Below are positions 1 through 4,889 of a stretch of 7,459 nt of DNA, piece by piece. How positions within the stretch are numbered: the stretch's first letter is position 1; every line of letters begins with the position of its first letter. This DNA comes from an uncultured Treponema sp. (GTDB taxonomy: Bacteria > Spirochaetota > Spirochaetia > Treponematales > Treponemataceae): NCBI GenBank assembly GCA_937923945.1, contig CALDWC010000128.1, forward strand, positions 1-7,459, given 5' to 3'. A model generated the notes under the pieces. The model searched no databases. It had not been told where the DNA came from and saw only the letters and a list, made by a program, of their open reading frames with translations. The translations under genes and the position numbers were made by a program.

Positions 1-122
1 GTTTCGCAAACGTCCAGAATTCTACCTTATTATACTGAACATTGAGAAACAATAAAGGAGATACTTTGCTTTGCAAAGTATGCTGTTAAACGGCGTCAAG
101 CCTTTAATCAGCGTTTCCTTAA
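1..122 (+). repeat. Dispersed structured repeat, copy A (long form)
   Basis: This is the long version of a repeat family found five times in the window. From left to right it has a GTTTCGCAAA end, a partner arm near 41-50 (ATTGAGAAAC) that can fold back on that end with mismatches, a perfect 9-bp inverted repeat with a TTT loop (ATACTTTGC 61-69, GCAAAGTAT 73-81), and the shared core CGGCGTCAAGCCTTTAATCA followed by GCGTTTCCTTAA (91-122). Copy C (4468-4574) matches both ends but lacks the 61-81 hairpin and has a short different segment there. The element touches the window start, so its true left end may lie outside. The function is unknown; a non-autonomous mobile element or a structured RNA or terminator module are both possible. 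Confidence 0.7.
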
Positions 123-216
123 GCATATCATGCACATTATAAAAGTACCCGTCGCATTCTTTTACTAACTCAACTTCATCAAAGTATTCCAAATATGTTT
201 CAAGCTCATCTTTCAT
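22..216 (-). pseudogene. Short ORF running into repeat A; possible truncated transposase N-terminus
   Basis: This 64-codon leftward ORF begins at an ATG (214-216) and has no clear Shine-Dalgarno; the upstream sequence is simply AT-rich. The first ~32 residues (MKDELETYLEYFDEVELVKE, then CDGYFYNVHDML) are acidic and protein-like. From about residue 33 the ORF lies entirely within repeat A, so its C-terminal half (KETLIKGLTPF and onward) is repeat-encoded and unlikely to be native. The N-terminal part reminds me of the DDE-associated N-terminal segment of ISAs1-type transposases of treponemes (LEYFxE...DGYFYxV), but this is from memory and weak. I infer a gene start cut off by the repeat or by deletion. 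It could equally be a chance ORF. It is divergent from ugd. Confidence 0.3.
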
Positions 217-281
217 ATTTTATTTATCGGAACTTTAGAACTTTTTAAAAGTTGATTTCCGTGACATATCAATTTCACTAC

Positions 282-310
282 TTGAAATTTGCCGTTGATT
301 GCGATATAAT
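282..310 (+). promoter_or_regulatory. Sigma-70-type promoter for ugd-aroC
   Basis: A TTGAAA -35 box (282-287) and a perfect TATAAT -10 box (305-310) are separated by exactly 17 bp. The expected start site near 317 leaves a leader of about 29 nt. The ugd ribosome site CGGAG (334-338) ends 7 nt before the ATG at 346. No operator-like dyad overlaps the boxes. A small palindrome (AACTTTTTAAAAGTT, 239-253) lies about 30 bp upstream. Confidence 0.8.
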
Positions 311-345
311 AACTCCATTTTAAGATTTGAAAACGGAGAATATAT

Positions 346-1593
346 ATGTCCAACTATAAAATTGCCGTTGCAGGTACCGGCTATGTCGGTTTAAGTCTCG
401 CGGTTTTGCTTTCCCAACATAATGAAGTGCATGCCGTTGATATAATCCCCGAAAAGGTTTCTCTGATTAACAGCAAAAAGTCTCCGATTAAGGATACCGA
501 AATCGAAGATTATCTGGCACATAAACAGCTGCATTTACAGGCAACGTTGGATGAAAAAGCGGCGTACGAAAATGCCGACTTTGTGGTTATTGCAACGCCT
601 ACAAATTATGATACCAAAAAAAATTTTTTTGATACGAATGCCGTTGAAGCGGCAATTACTTCGGTGATAAAATATAATCCGCAGGCGGTGATGATTATTA
701 AATCAACAGTGCCGGTCGGCTATACGAAGACCGTACGTGAAAAATTTGCTTCAAAAAATATTCTTTTCAGTCCCGAATTTTTGCGGGAAAGTAATGCGCT
801 CTACGATAACCTCTACCCGAGCCGCATTATTATCGGAACGGATTTAAACGATAGCGTTTTAACGAAAAAAGCGCATATTTTCGCAGAGCTTTTACAGGAA
901 GGCGCAATTAAAAAAAACATCGACACGCTTTTTATGGATGCAACCGAAGCGGAAGCGGTAAAGCTTTTTGCGAATACCTACCTTGCATTACGGGTGAGTT
1001 TTTTTAACGAGCTTGACACCTATGCGGAAATAAAAGGACTTGATACCAAGTCGATTATTCAAGGCGTCTGTTTAGATCCGCGCATCGGCTCGTTTTATAA
1101 CAACCCGTCATTTGGATATGGCGGATACTGTTTGCCGAAAGATACTAAGCAGCTTTTAGCAAATTATCAGGACGTGCCGCAAAATTTAATTCAAGCAATT
1201 GTTGCATCGAACCGTACCCGCAAAGATTTTATCGCCGATCGAATTTTACAAAAATGCGGTTACTATGATTATTCCGGGATTGTGCCGTTTTCATACGATG
1301 CGGAAAAAAAAATTATCGTCGGTGTGTATCGGTTAATTATGAAATCAAACAGCGACAATTTCCGCCAAAGTTCCATTCAGGGCGTGATGAAGCGGATTAA
1401 AGCAAAGGGTGCGGATGTAATTATTTACGAGCCGACACTCAAAGACGGCGAAACATTTTTCGGAAGCAAGGTCGTAAATAATCTTGAAACGTTCAAAAAT
1501 CTCAGCACCGTGATTATTGCAAATCGTTACGATGATGACCTTTCCGATGTGCGCGATAAATTTTATACGCGCGATTTATTCGGTAGGGATTAA
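346..1593 (+). CDS. ugd: UDP-glucose 6-dehydrogenase
   Basis: This cytoplasmic NAD-dependent enzyme oxidises UDP-glucose twice to UDP-glucuronate, a precursor for capsule, LPS-like or other surface polysaccharide. The 415-residue length is usual for the short bacterial form. The N-terminal Rossmann fold starts with GTGYVGL (10-16), followed by the acidic end of strand 2 (VDI, 31-33). The STVPVG segment is at 120-125 and SPEFLRE at 142-148. EAVKLFANT (203-211) supplies the conserved Lys206 and Asn210. The catalytic loop GYGGYCLPKDTKQL (257-270) carries the nucleophile Cys262 and Asp266. The C-terminal half (VGVYRLIMKSNSDNFRQSS; ending YTRDLFGRD) is very close to firmicute HasB-type enzymes. 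The start is supported by CGGAG 7 nt upstream. The stop shares one base with the aroC start (TAATG), which suggests translational coupling. Runs of eight or nine A's occur within the gene, including A8 followed by T7 at 616-630. Confidence 0.95.
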   Translation: MSNYKIAVAGTGYVGLSLAVLLSQHNEVHAVDIIPEKVSLINSKKSPIKDTEIEDYLAHKQLHLQATLDEKAAYENADFVVIATPTNYDTKKNFFDTNAVEAAITSVIKYNPQAVMIIKSTVPVGYTKTVREKFASKNILFSPEFLRESNALYDNLYPSRIIIGTDLNDSVLTKKAHIFAELLQEGAIKKNIDTLFMDATEAEAVKLFANTYLALRVSFFNELDTYAEIKGLDTKSIIQGVCLDPRIGSFYNNPSFGYGGYCLPKDTKQLLANYQDVPQNLIQAIVASNRTRKDFIADRILQKCGYYDYSGIVPFSYDAEKKIIVGVYRLIMKSNSDNFRQSSIQGVMKRIKAKGADVIIYEPTLKDGETFFGSKVVNNLETFKNLSTVIIANRYDDDLSDVRDKFYTRDLFGRD

Positions 1594-2588
1594 TGAGTGC
1601 AGGAAATACGTTCGGCAAACTTTTTCGGGTTACAACTTTCGGCGAAAGCCGAAGTGTTGCTGTCGGTGCGGTGATTGACGGATGCCCCGCGGGACTTGCC
1701 CTCTCGGTTGATGATTTTTCGAAAGCATTGGAAAAACGCAAAAGTCGATTTTTTTTTGAAACACTGCGTTCCGAACCGGATGTACCGAAAATCCTTTCAG
1801 GCGTTTTTCGGGGAAGGACGCTCGGAACGCCGATAGCGGTAATCGTTGAAAATACAAACACCGATGCAAAAGGTTATGAATCGCTGGAACATGTATTTCG
1901 TCCCGGACATGCTGACGCCGCTTGGCAGACAAAATTCGGCTTGCGCGATTTCCGCGGCGGCGGACGAAGCAGCGGGCGGGAAACGGTTGCCCGCGTTTTA
2001 GCCGGTGCCGTTGCGGCAAAGATTTTACAAAAAAACAATATTACAGTTGCAGCCCGTCCGAAAGCCGTCGCCGGTTTACCCTGCAATGACGACGGCTCTT
2101 TTACCGACGCAATTTTACAAAAGCTCCGCGACTTTCAAGCAAGCGGTAACTCATGCGGCGGTTTAGTCCGATGTGAAGTCCGTGGTGTTTCTGCAGGACT
2201 GGGCGAGCCGGTTTTTTCAAAACTGGAAGCGGAACTCGCAAAAGCGGTGTTTTCAATCGGCGCGGTTAAAGGTGTCGAGTTCGGAGCCGGCTTTGACTTT
2301 GCAGCAATGGACGGATTGACGGCGAACGCTCTCGGCAAAAATTACAATGGCGGTATTTTAGGCGGTATTTCCACCGGCGAAACCGTATGTTTTACGGCGG
2401 CAATTAAACCGGTGCCGTCCATTTCTCACGAGCAACTCGCCCGTACCGATGTCGGAACCGAAGTACCGCTGCGCATCCTCGGTCGGCACGACACGTGCTT
2501 AGTCAGGCGGATTTGTCCCGTAATCGAAGCGATGACCGCAATTACGCTTGCCGATTTTCTCCTCCGTGCAAAATCAGACTGCATGTAA
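1593..2588 (+). CDS. aroC: Chorismate synthase, divergent (catalytic His replaced)
   Basis: The family converts 5-enolpyruvylshikimate-3-phosphate to chorismate, using reduced FMN as a catalytic cofactor, at the end of the shikimate pathway in the cytosol. Family motifs are clear in order: GNTFGKLFRVTTFGES (4-19), IDGCPAGL (28-35), ILSGVFRG (67-74), FRPGHAD (102-108, with His106), RDFRGGGRSSGRET (118-131), AGLGEPVF (201-208), AVKGVEFG (224-231), GGILGGIS (253-260) and GRHD (297-300). It is somewhat short (331 residues; E. coli AroC is 361). Three deviations stand out. The invariant GESHG reads GESRS (17-21), so the first catalytic histidine is arginine. The RRRPG substrate/flavin loop is replaced by KRKSRFFF (48-55), encoded across a run of nine T's. 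SSARET reads SSGRET. The ATG overlaps the ugd stop by 1 nt, and AGGGA within the end of ugd may serve as ribosome site. Family assignment is firm; full activity is not assured. Confidence 0.9.
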   Translation: MSAGNTFGKLFRVTTFGESRSVAVGAVIDGCPAGLALSVDDFSKALEKRKSRFFFETLRSEPDVPKILSGVFRGRTLGTPIAVIVENTNTDAKGYESLEHVFRPGHADAAWQTKFGLRDFRGGGRSSGRETVARVLAGAVAAKILQKNNITVAARPKAVAGLPCNDDGSFTDAILQKLRDFQASGNSCGGLVRCEVRGVSAGLGEPVFSKLEAELAKAVFSIGAVKGVEFGAGFDFAAMDGLTANALGKNYNGGILGGISTGETVCFTAAIKPVPSISHEQLARTDVGTEVPLRILGRHDTCLVRRICPVIEAMTAITLADFLLRAKSDCM

Positions 2589-2657
2589 AATCTGTCCGGT
2601 AAAAAATACTCAAAAGCCTTTTTGTTGTATCCGTTCAATGCTTTTTAGGCGAGAGGA

Positions 2658-2711
2658 CGCCCGCCGCTTTCTCAAGCATTGCTTGCGGTAACGCATAATG
2701 TGCGGCGGGCG
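2658..2711. other. GC-rich nested inverted repeat (terminator or structured RNA candidate)
   Basis: The arms CGCCCGCCGC (2658-2667) and GCGGCGGGCG (2702-2711) are perfect 10-bp complements, far more GC-rich than the surrounding spacer. Between them lie a perfect hairpin CAAGC-ATT-GCTTG (2673-2685) and a GCG-GTAA-CGC stem-loop (2685-2694) with a GNRA-type tetraloop. Together they could fold as a three-way junction. It lies 70 bp after the aroC stop, with moderate T-runs downstream (2717-2720, 2743-2748), so it may end the ugd-aroC transcript, but the 34-nt interior is long for a simple terminator. Confidence 0.45.
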
Positions 2712-2833
2712 GAGCTGATTTTGTTTACACGTTTTTTCCCGCACTTTTTCGTTTATACCTCTTTACTGCAATTGCTTATGGAGGCACTAAATACTTAAAT
2801 AGAGGATTAATCACGGTCCCTCTTAGGTACACC

Positions 2834-2898
2834 ATACAGCGCCTCTTTTAACGAAGACGCCGATAAACGGCGTCAAGCCGTAATCAGCGTTTCCTTAA
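2834..2898 (+). repeat. Dispersed structured repeat, copy B (short form)
   Basis: Copy B begins ATACAGCG and includes a perfect hairpin ACGCCG-ATAAA-CGGCGT (2857-2873). It ends with the family core (CGTCAAGCC then GTAATCAGCGTTTCCTTAA, 2871-2898). It matches copy D (4803-4866) along its whole length with scattered substitutions. The hairpin arms ACGCCGAT and ATCAGCGT can also pair with each other, so two alternative folds exist. It has the same orientation as the other copies. Confidence 0.7.
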
Positions 2899-3023
2899 GC
2901 GGAATATGACTTCAGTCAAGCGGTTGTACAAAAATTTGTCAATAAATATTTTATCCAATCGATCTTTACTTGAAGTTTTTACGGAGCTGATAGCAGCTAT
3001 TTACGATGATTTATGAATAATTT

Positions 3024-4001
3024 TCACCATCTGCGATCTATAGAATATTTTTTCCTACTTGGATTTCCTTCACAACGATATATTTTATTTTCTTTTATGT
3101 CATATATAGACGACCAAATGGTATCAAATTGCTGACTTTTATCATATTGACACATAAAACCAAACTCTCCACTTAAAAGTGATTTTATATCATTTATATC
3201 TAACAAATCAGAGCTTGCATTTTCTAATGTCTTATATCTTTCATGAGAATGTATATCATCTTTTATTTTCGCTTTATATTTGTCCATCTTATTAGATATA
3301 AAGTGGTTTGTCCTATATACACTTCCCCTACTAATTTGTTCAAAATATCTATCATCAGAATTCAATTCTGCAAGTAAGATTTCTCCGGTTTTGTCAATTA
3401 CAATTATATTCTGAGATGACCCAATATTTACATTTTCTAAAAAGTTTCTAGCTTTAATCACTGTAGAGCACTTTTCCAAAATATATCTAATTAAAAAACC
3501 AGCATTGAATCCTACTCCTCTAACAGTTGGGTAGACAAAAGTTAAACCACATGCCAAACCTTTCTCATTCACTCCATCTTCCATTTGAATCATAGCCGTT
3601 GTATTTCCAATAAAAGAATAAGTATGATCAATTCTATATAGAGCGCTATCTGTTAAATTTTTTATACTCTTGTCAAAATCACTATTTCTAGCAAGAAATA
3701 TTTCTCTTGAATTAGAAATACCTATGCACGAGCAAAATGCGTCTTCTGTAAATACATACATAGATGATAAAAATGCAAAAACTATATCAAAATCTATCTT
3801 TAAACCATCTGCAAAACCTTGTATCTCATCTAAAATCTCTGGATAAAATCTATTGTAGATTTGATACGCTTTTTTTGAATATTCTATTTTTTCTAAATTT
3901 ATTAGCTTGCCAAAGTTTGGTGTTTTATTATTTTTAAAAAGTAGATTTCCATACTTAAATCCAGCTTCATAATGACTGCCTTTCCATCTTGAATGATACA
4001 T
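3024..4001 (-). CDS. C45-family / acyl-CoA:6-APA acyltransferase-like Ntn-hydrolase
   Basis: This 325-residue protein resembles the penicillin acyltransferase-like (AAT, peptidase family C45) branch of Ntn-hydrolases, which cut or transfer linear amide bonds; the real substrate is unknown. A helical N-terminal region (1-85) contains EIQGFADGL (59-67), a family hallmark. The presumed nucleophile is Cys90 in FCSC (89-92), normally exposed by self-cleavage. Then come LARNSDFD (103-110) with conserved Arg105 and Asp108, GVNEKGLACGLTF (143-155), SSQNIIVID (195-203) with Asn198, and RTNHF (230-234). There is no signal peptide, so it is probably cytoplasmic. The start has an ideal AAGGAG with 7 nt to the ATG and its own promoter. 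The gene is conspicuously more AT-rich than its neighbours (ATA, TTA and AGA codons are common) and sits among repeats B, C and D, which suggests acquisition, perhaps from a low-GC firmicute or fusobacterium. Confidence 0.8.
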   Translation of the reverse strand: MYHSRWKGSHYEAGFKYGNLLFKNNKTPNFGKLINLEKIEYSKKAYQIYNRFYPEILDEIQGFADGLKIDFDIVFAFLSSMYVFTEDAFCSCIGISNSREIFLARNSDFDKSIKNLTDSALYRIDHTYSFIGNTTAMIQMEDGVNEKGLACGLTFVYPTVRGVGFNAGFLIRYILEKCSTVIKARNFLENVNIGSSQNIIVIDKTGEILLAELNSDDRYFEQISRGSVYRTNHFISNKMDKYKAKIKDDIHSHERYKTLENASSDLLDINDIKSLLSGEFGFMCQYDKSQQFDTIWSSIYDIKENKIYRCEGNPSRKKYSIDRRW

Positions 4002-4020
4002 TTTTTTTCTCCTTAGAATA

Positions 4021-4049
4021 AGTATCTTCTAATAAAAATTTTTTGTCAA
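4021..4049 (-). promoter_or_regulatory. Leftward promoter of the C45 hydrolase gene
   Basis: On the minus strand a perfect TTGACA -35 box (4049-4044) is followed after 17 bp by GATACT (4026-4021), a four-of-six -10 box. The predicted start near 4014 leaves a leader of about 13 nt that includes the AAGGAG ribosome site. The gene is therefore an independent monocistronic unit. Confidence 0.7.
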
Positions 4050-4141
4050 TGATTTTAATCTTGTAAATTTTATACAATACCTTTATTTATTAATCTAATT
4101 TTGAACACCTATATTTAAAGGCAGTTAAAATGTTTCAAAAT

Positions 4142-4174
4142 AAAAAAACACCTGTACCACAAATTGGTACAGGT
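4142..4174 (-). terminator. Intrinsic terminator (strongest leftward)
   Basis: A perfect 9-bp stem, ACCTGTACC (4150-4158) with GGTACAGGT (4166-4174), has a 7-nt loop. Read leftward it is followed by seven T's and then ATTTT, a textbook rho-independent terminator. Read rightward it is followed by ATAATTTTTC, so it may act both ways. It lies upstream of the C45 promoter and would shield that gene from leftward read-through. No gene that it would terminate is visible to its right. Confidence 0.75.
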
Positions 4175-4248
4175 ATAATTTTTCTATATTATAAAAGTTC
4201 ATTCTATAATTAGCCGTAGAATATATTCATAATCACCGAAGAATAGGC

Positions 4249-4281
4249 GGGAATTAGCGGGAATTAGCGGGATTTATTGGG
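4249..4281 (+). repeat. 10-bp tandem array, G-quadruplex motif
   Basis: Four GGG triplets start at 4249, 4259, 4269 and 4279, each pair separated by exactly 7 nt (AATTAGC, AATTAGC, ATTTATT). This meets the usual G3N1-7 quadruplex rule on the plus strand and has a 10-bp period, one helical turn. It stands out in an otherwise AT-rich spacer. Confidence 0.75.
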
Positions 4282-4298
4282 AAAAATATGAAATAGTG

Positions 4299-4320
4299 AT
4301 TACACTGTGTGTAATTTTTT
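4299..4320 (+). terminator. Rightward terminator-like hairpin
   Basis: ATTACAC (4299-4305) pairs perfectly with GTGTAAT (4309-4315) around a TGT loop and is followed by five further T's (4316-4320). The stem is AT-rich and therefore weak. It lies 18 bp after the GGG array, so any RNA crossing that array could end here. Confidence 0.5.
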
Positions 4321-4361
4321 AGAGAGCGTTTGCGCAATACATTTTACAATGTACGCATACA

Positions 4362-4389
4362 TTGATTTTATTTTTTCATAAAATAAAAT
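4362..4389 (+). promoter_or_regulatory. Possible promoter of a small transcription unit
   Basis: TTGATT (4362-4367) and TAAAAT (4384-4389) have a 16-bp spacer. The boxes match consensus at four and five of six positions. AT-rich context makes chance matches likely, but a good ribosome site and ATG follow within 25 bp. Confidence 0.4.
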
Positions 4390-4413
4390 AATGTTTATAG
4401 TGAGGAGACTAGT

Positions 4414-4506
4414 ATGGTCAAGGTTACTCTTTTAGAGACTACTTTTCAGTGCCCACCTTTAAAATCATTGTTTCGCAAATGTTCGGAATCTAGCTTGTTA
4501 TGCTGA
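4414..4506 (+). CDS. Small ORF (30 aa) with good ribosome site, running into repeat C
   Basis: ATG at 4414 is preceded by GAGGAG (4402-4407) with a 6-nt gap, one of the better Shine-Dalgarno sites in the window. It encodes 30 residues (starting MVKVTLLETTFQCPPLKSLF). The last ~12 codons lie inside repeat C, where the TGA stop occurs. It has no recognised domain. It may be the start of a gene truncated by repeat C, a leader peptide, or a genuine microprotein. The combination of upstream promoter, ribosome site and downstream terminator supports expression, but the protein itself is unrecognised. Confidence 0.35.
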   Translation: MVKVTLLETTFQCPPLKSLFRKCSESSLLC

Positions 4507-4574
4507 ACATCGAGAAACAATTAGGAAACGATGTTAAACACGGCGTCAAGCCTTTAATCAGCGTTTCCTATTGT
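4468..4574 (+). repeat. Dispersed structured repeat, copy C (long form, with terminal inverted repeat)
   Basis: The left part, TTGTTTCGCAAATGTTC (4468-4484), folds back on GAACATCGAGAAACAA (4505-4520) with a small internal bulge. The right part is bounded by ACAATTAGGAAACG (4517-4530) and CGTTTCCTATTGT (4562-4574), an inverted repeat that is perfect apart from one bulged T. The core CGGCGTCAAGCCTTTAATCA starts at 4541 and is identical to copy A over 28 bases. The two consecutive hairpins and the inverted-repeat ends resemble a small non-autonomous element. Confidence 0.7.
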
Positions 4575-4631
4575 AAGCAGAACAAGCCGCCCCTTATATC
4601 GTATCTGAAACATAGCCTCTGTTTCTCCAAG

Positions 4632-4679
4632 AATCTAGCCTATATTTCTATAGAAATATAGGCTAGATTTCTCTTTTAC
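4632..4679 (+). terminator. Perfect palindrome with T-rich tail
   Basis: TCTAGCCTATATTTCTA (4634-4650) is followed directly by its exact reverse complement (4651-4667), giving a 34-bp palindrome with no spacer; AA and TT flanks extend it to 38 bp (4632-4669). TTCTCTTTT follows on the plus strand. It could terminate the small unit beginning near 4395. A loop of zero length means the hairpin top would open in RNA. It may also be a protein-binding site. Confidence 0.55.
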
Positions 4680-4711
4680 TATACACTAAACGTTAACTCC
4701 ATTCATATCGT

Positions 4712-4780
4712 ATTACAGGATACCGTACGAACATAGTACCGGATACATTACGAGCGCAATACAGGATATACGCTTGACTA
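4712..4780. repeat. Imperfect 23-bp tandem repeat, three units
   Basis: Units start at 4712, 4735 and 4758, each beginning A-N-TAC-N-GGATA: ATTACAGGATA, AGTACCGGATA and AATACAGGATA. Units 1 and 2 also share TACGA at the same offset. The period is exactly 23 bp in both steps. Similarity is partial, so this is either an old array or a set of spaced binding sites upstream of cbiB. Confidence 0.45.
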
Positions 4781-4802
4781 TACCGAGACTCGATTAAGGG
4801 CT

Positions 4803-4866
4803 ATGCAGCGGCTCTCTTGAGAAAACGCCGATAAAAGGCGTCAAGTCTTAATCAGCGTTTCCTTAA
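4803..4866 (+). repeat. Dispersed structured repeat, copy D (short form)
   Basis: Copy D matches copy B from ATGCAGCG to CCTTAA. It contains the hairpin ACGCC-GATAAAA-GGCGT (4825-4841), and an alternative pairing of AAACGCCGAT with ATCAGCGTTT (one mismatch) across it. Read leftward, the small hairpin is followed by TTTTC, so it is mildly terminator-like in that direction. It ends 23 bp before the longest cbiB start. Confidence 0.7.
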
Positions 4867-4889
4867 ATTGAGATTAGGCTTTTTAAAAA

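Larger units (their letters stand above)
2589..3023. other. Intergenic spacer between aroC and the C45 hydrolase gene
   Basis: This 435-bp gap separates two tail-to-tail genes. It holds a GC-rich nested inverted repeat (2658-2711), repeat copy B (2834-2898), and an otherwise featureless AT-rich stretch. A small dyad AGCTG-CTAT-CAGCT (read on the minus strand, 2985-2998) lies downstream of the leftward gene, but without a good T-run. I see no convincing coding sequence. Confidence 0.6.
4002..4889. other. Long spacer with regulatory signals and repeats
   Basis: This 888-bp gap separates two divergent genes. From left to right it has the leftward promoter of the C45 hydrolase, a bidirectional terminator-like hairpin, a GGG tandem array, a rightward terminator-like hairpin, a small rightward unit (promoter, 30-codon ORF, repeat C, perfect palindrome with T-rich tail), a 23-bp tandem array and repeat D. 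I find no long ORF, tRNA or recognisable RNA family. The density of small structured elements suggests a site of repeated insertion and decay. Confidence 0.6.

Noticed and set aside
85..91. GTTAAAC heptamer in repeat A (and 4533-4539 in C), like an integron attC core, given that Treponema denticola carries an integron.
   Set aside because: Copies B, D and E lack the heptamer, no matching inverse core lies at the other end, no integrase gene is present, and the surrounding genes are not cassette-like.
239..253. AACTTTTTAAAAGTT palindrome upstream of the ugd promoter.
   Set aside because: It is short and purely AT-rich, so expected by chance here; no second copy near the promoter supports an operator.
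1514..2638. Several leftward ORFs of 67-129 codons opposite aroC.
   Set aside because: They are antisense shadows of a clear chorismate synthase frame, with arginine/proline-rich composition and no ribosome sites.
2985..2998. AGCTG-CTAT-CAGCT dyad downstream of the C45 gene as its terminator.
   Set aside because: The stem is only 5 bp and no T-run follows directly on the minus strand, so it cannot be called with confidence.
4331..4357. Imperfect dyad TGCG...CGCA with ACAT/ATGT inside.
   Set aside because: The pairing is interrupted and weak, with no adjacent signal that needs it.
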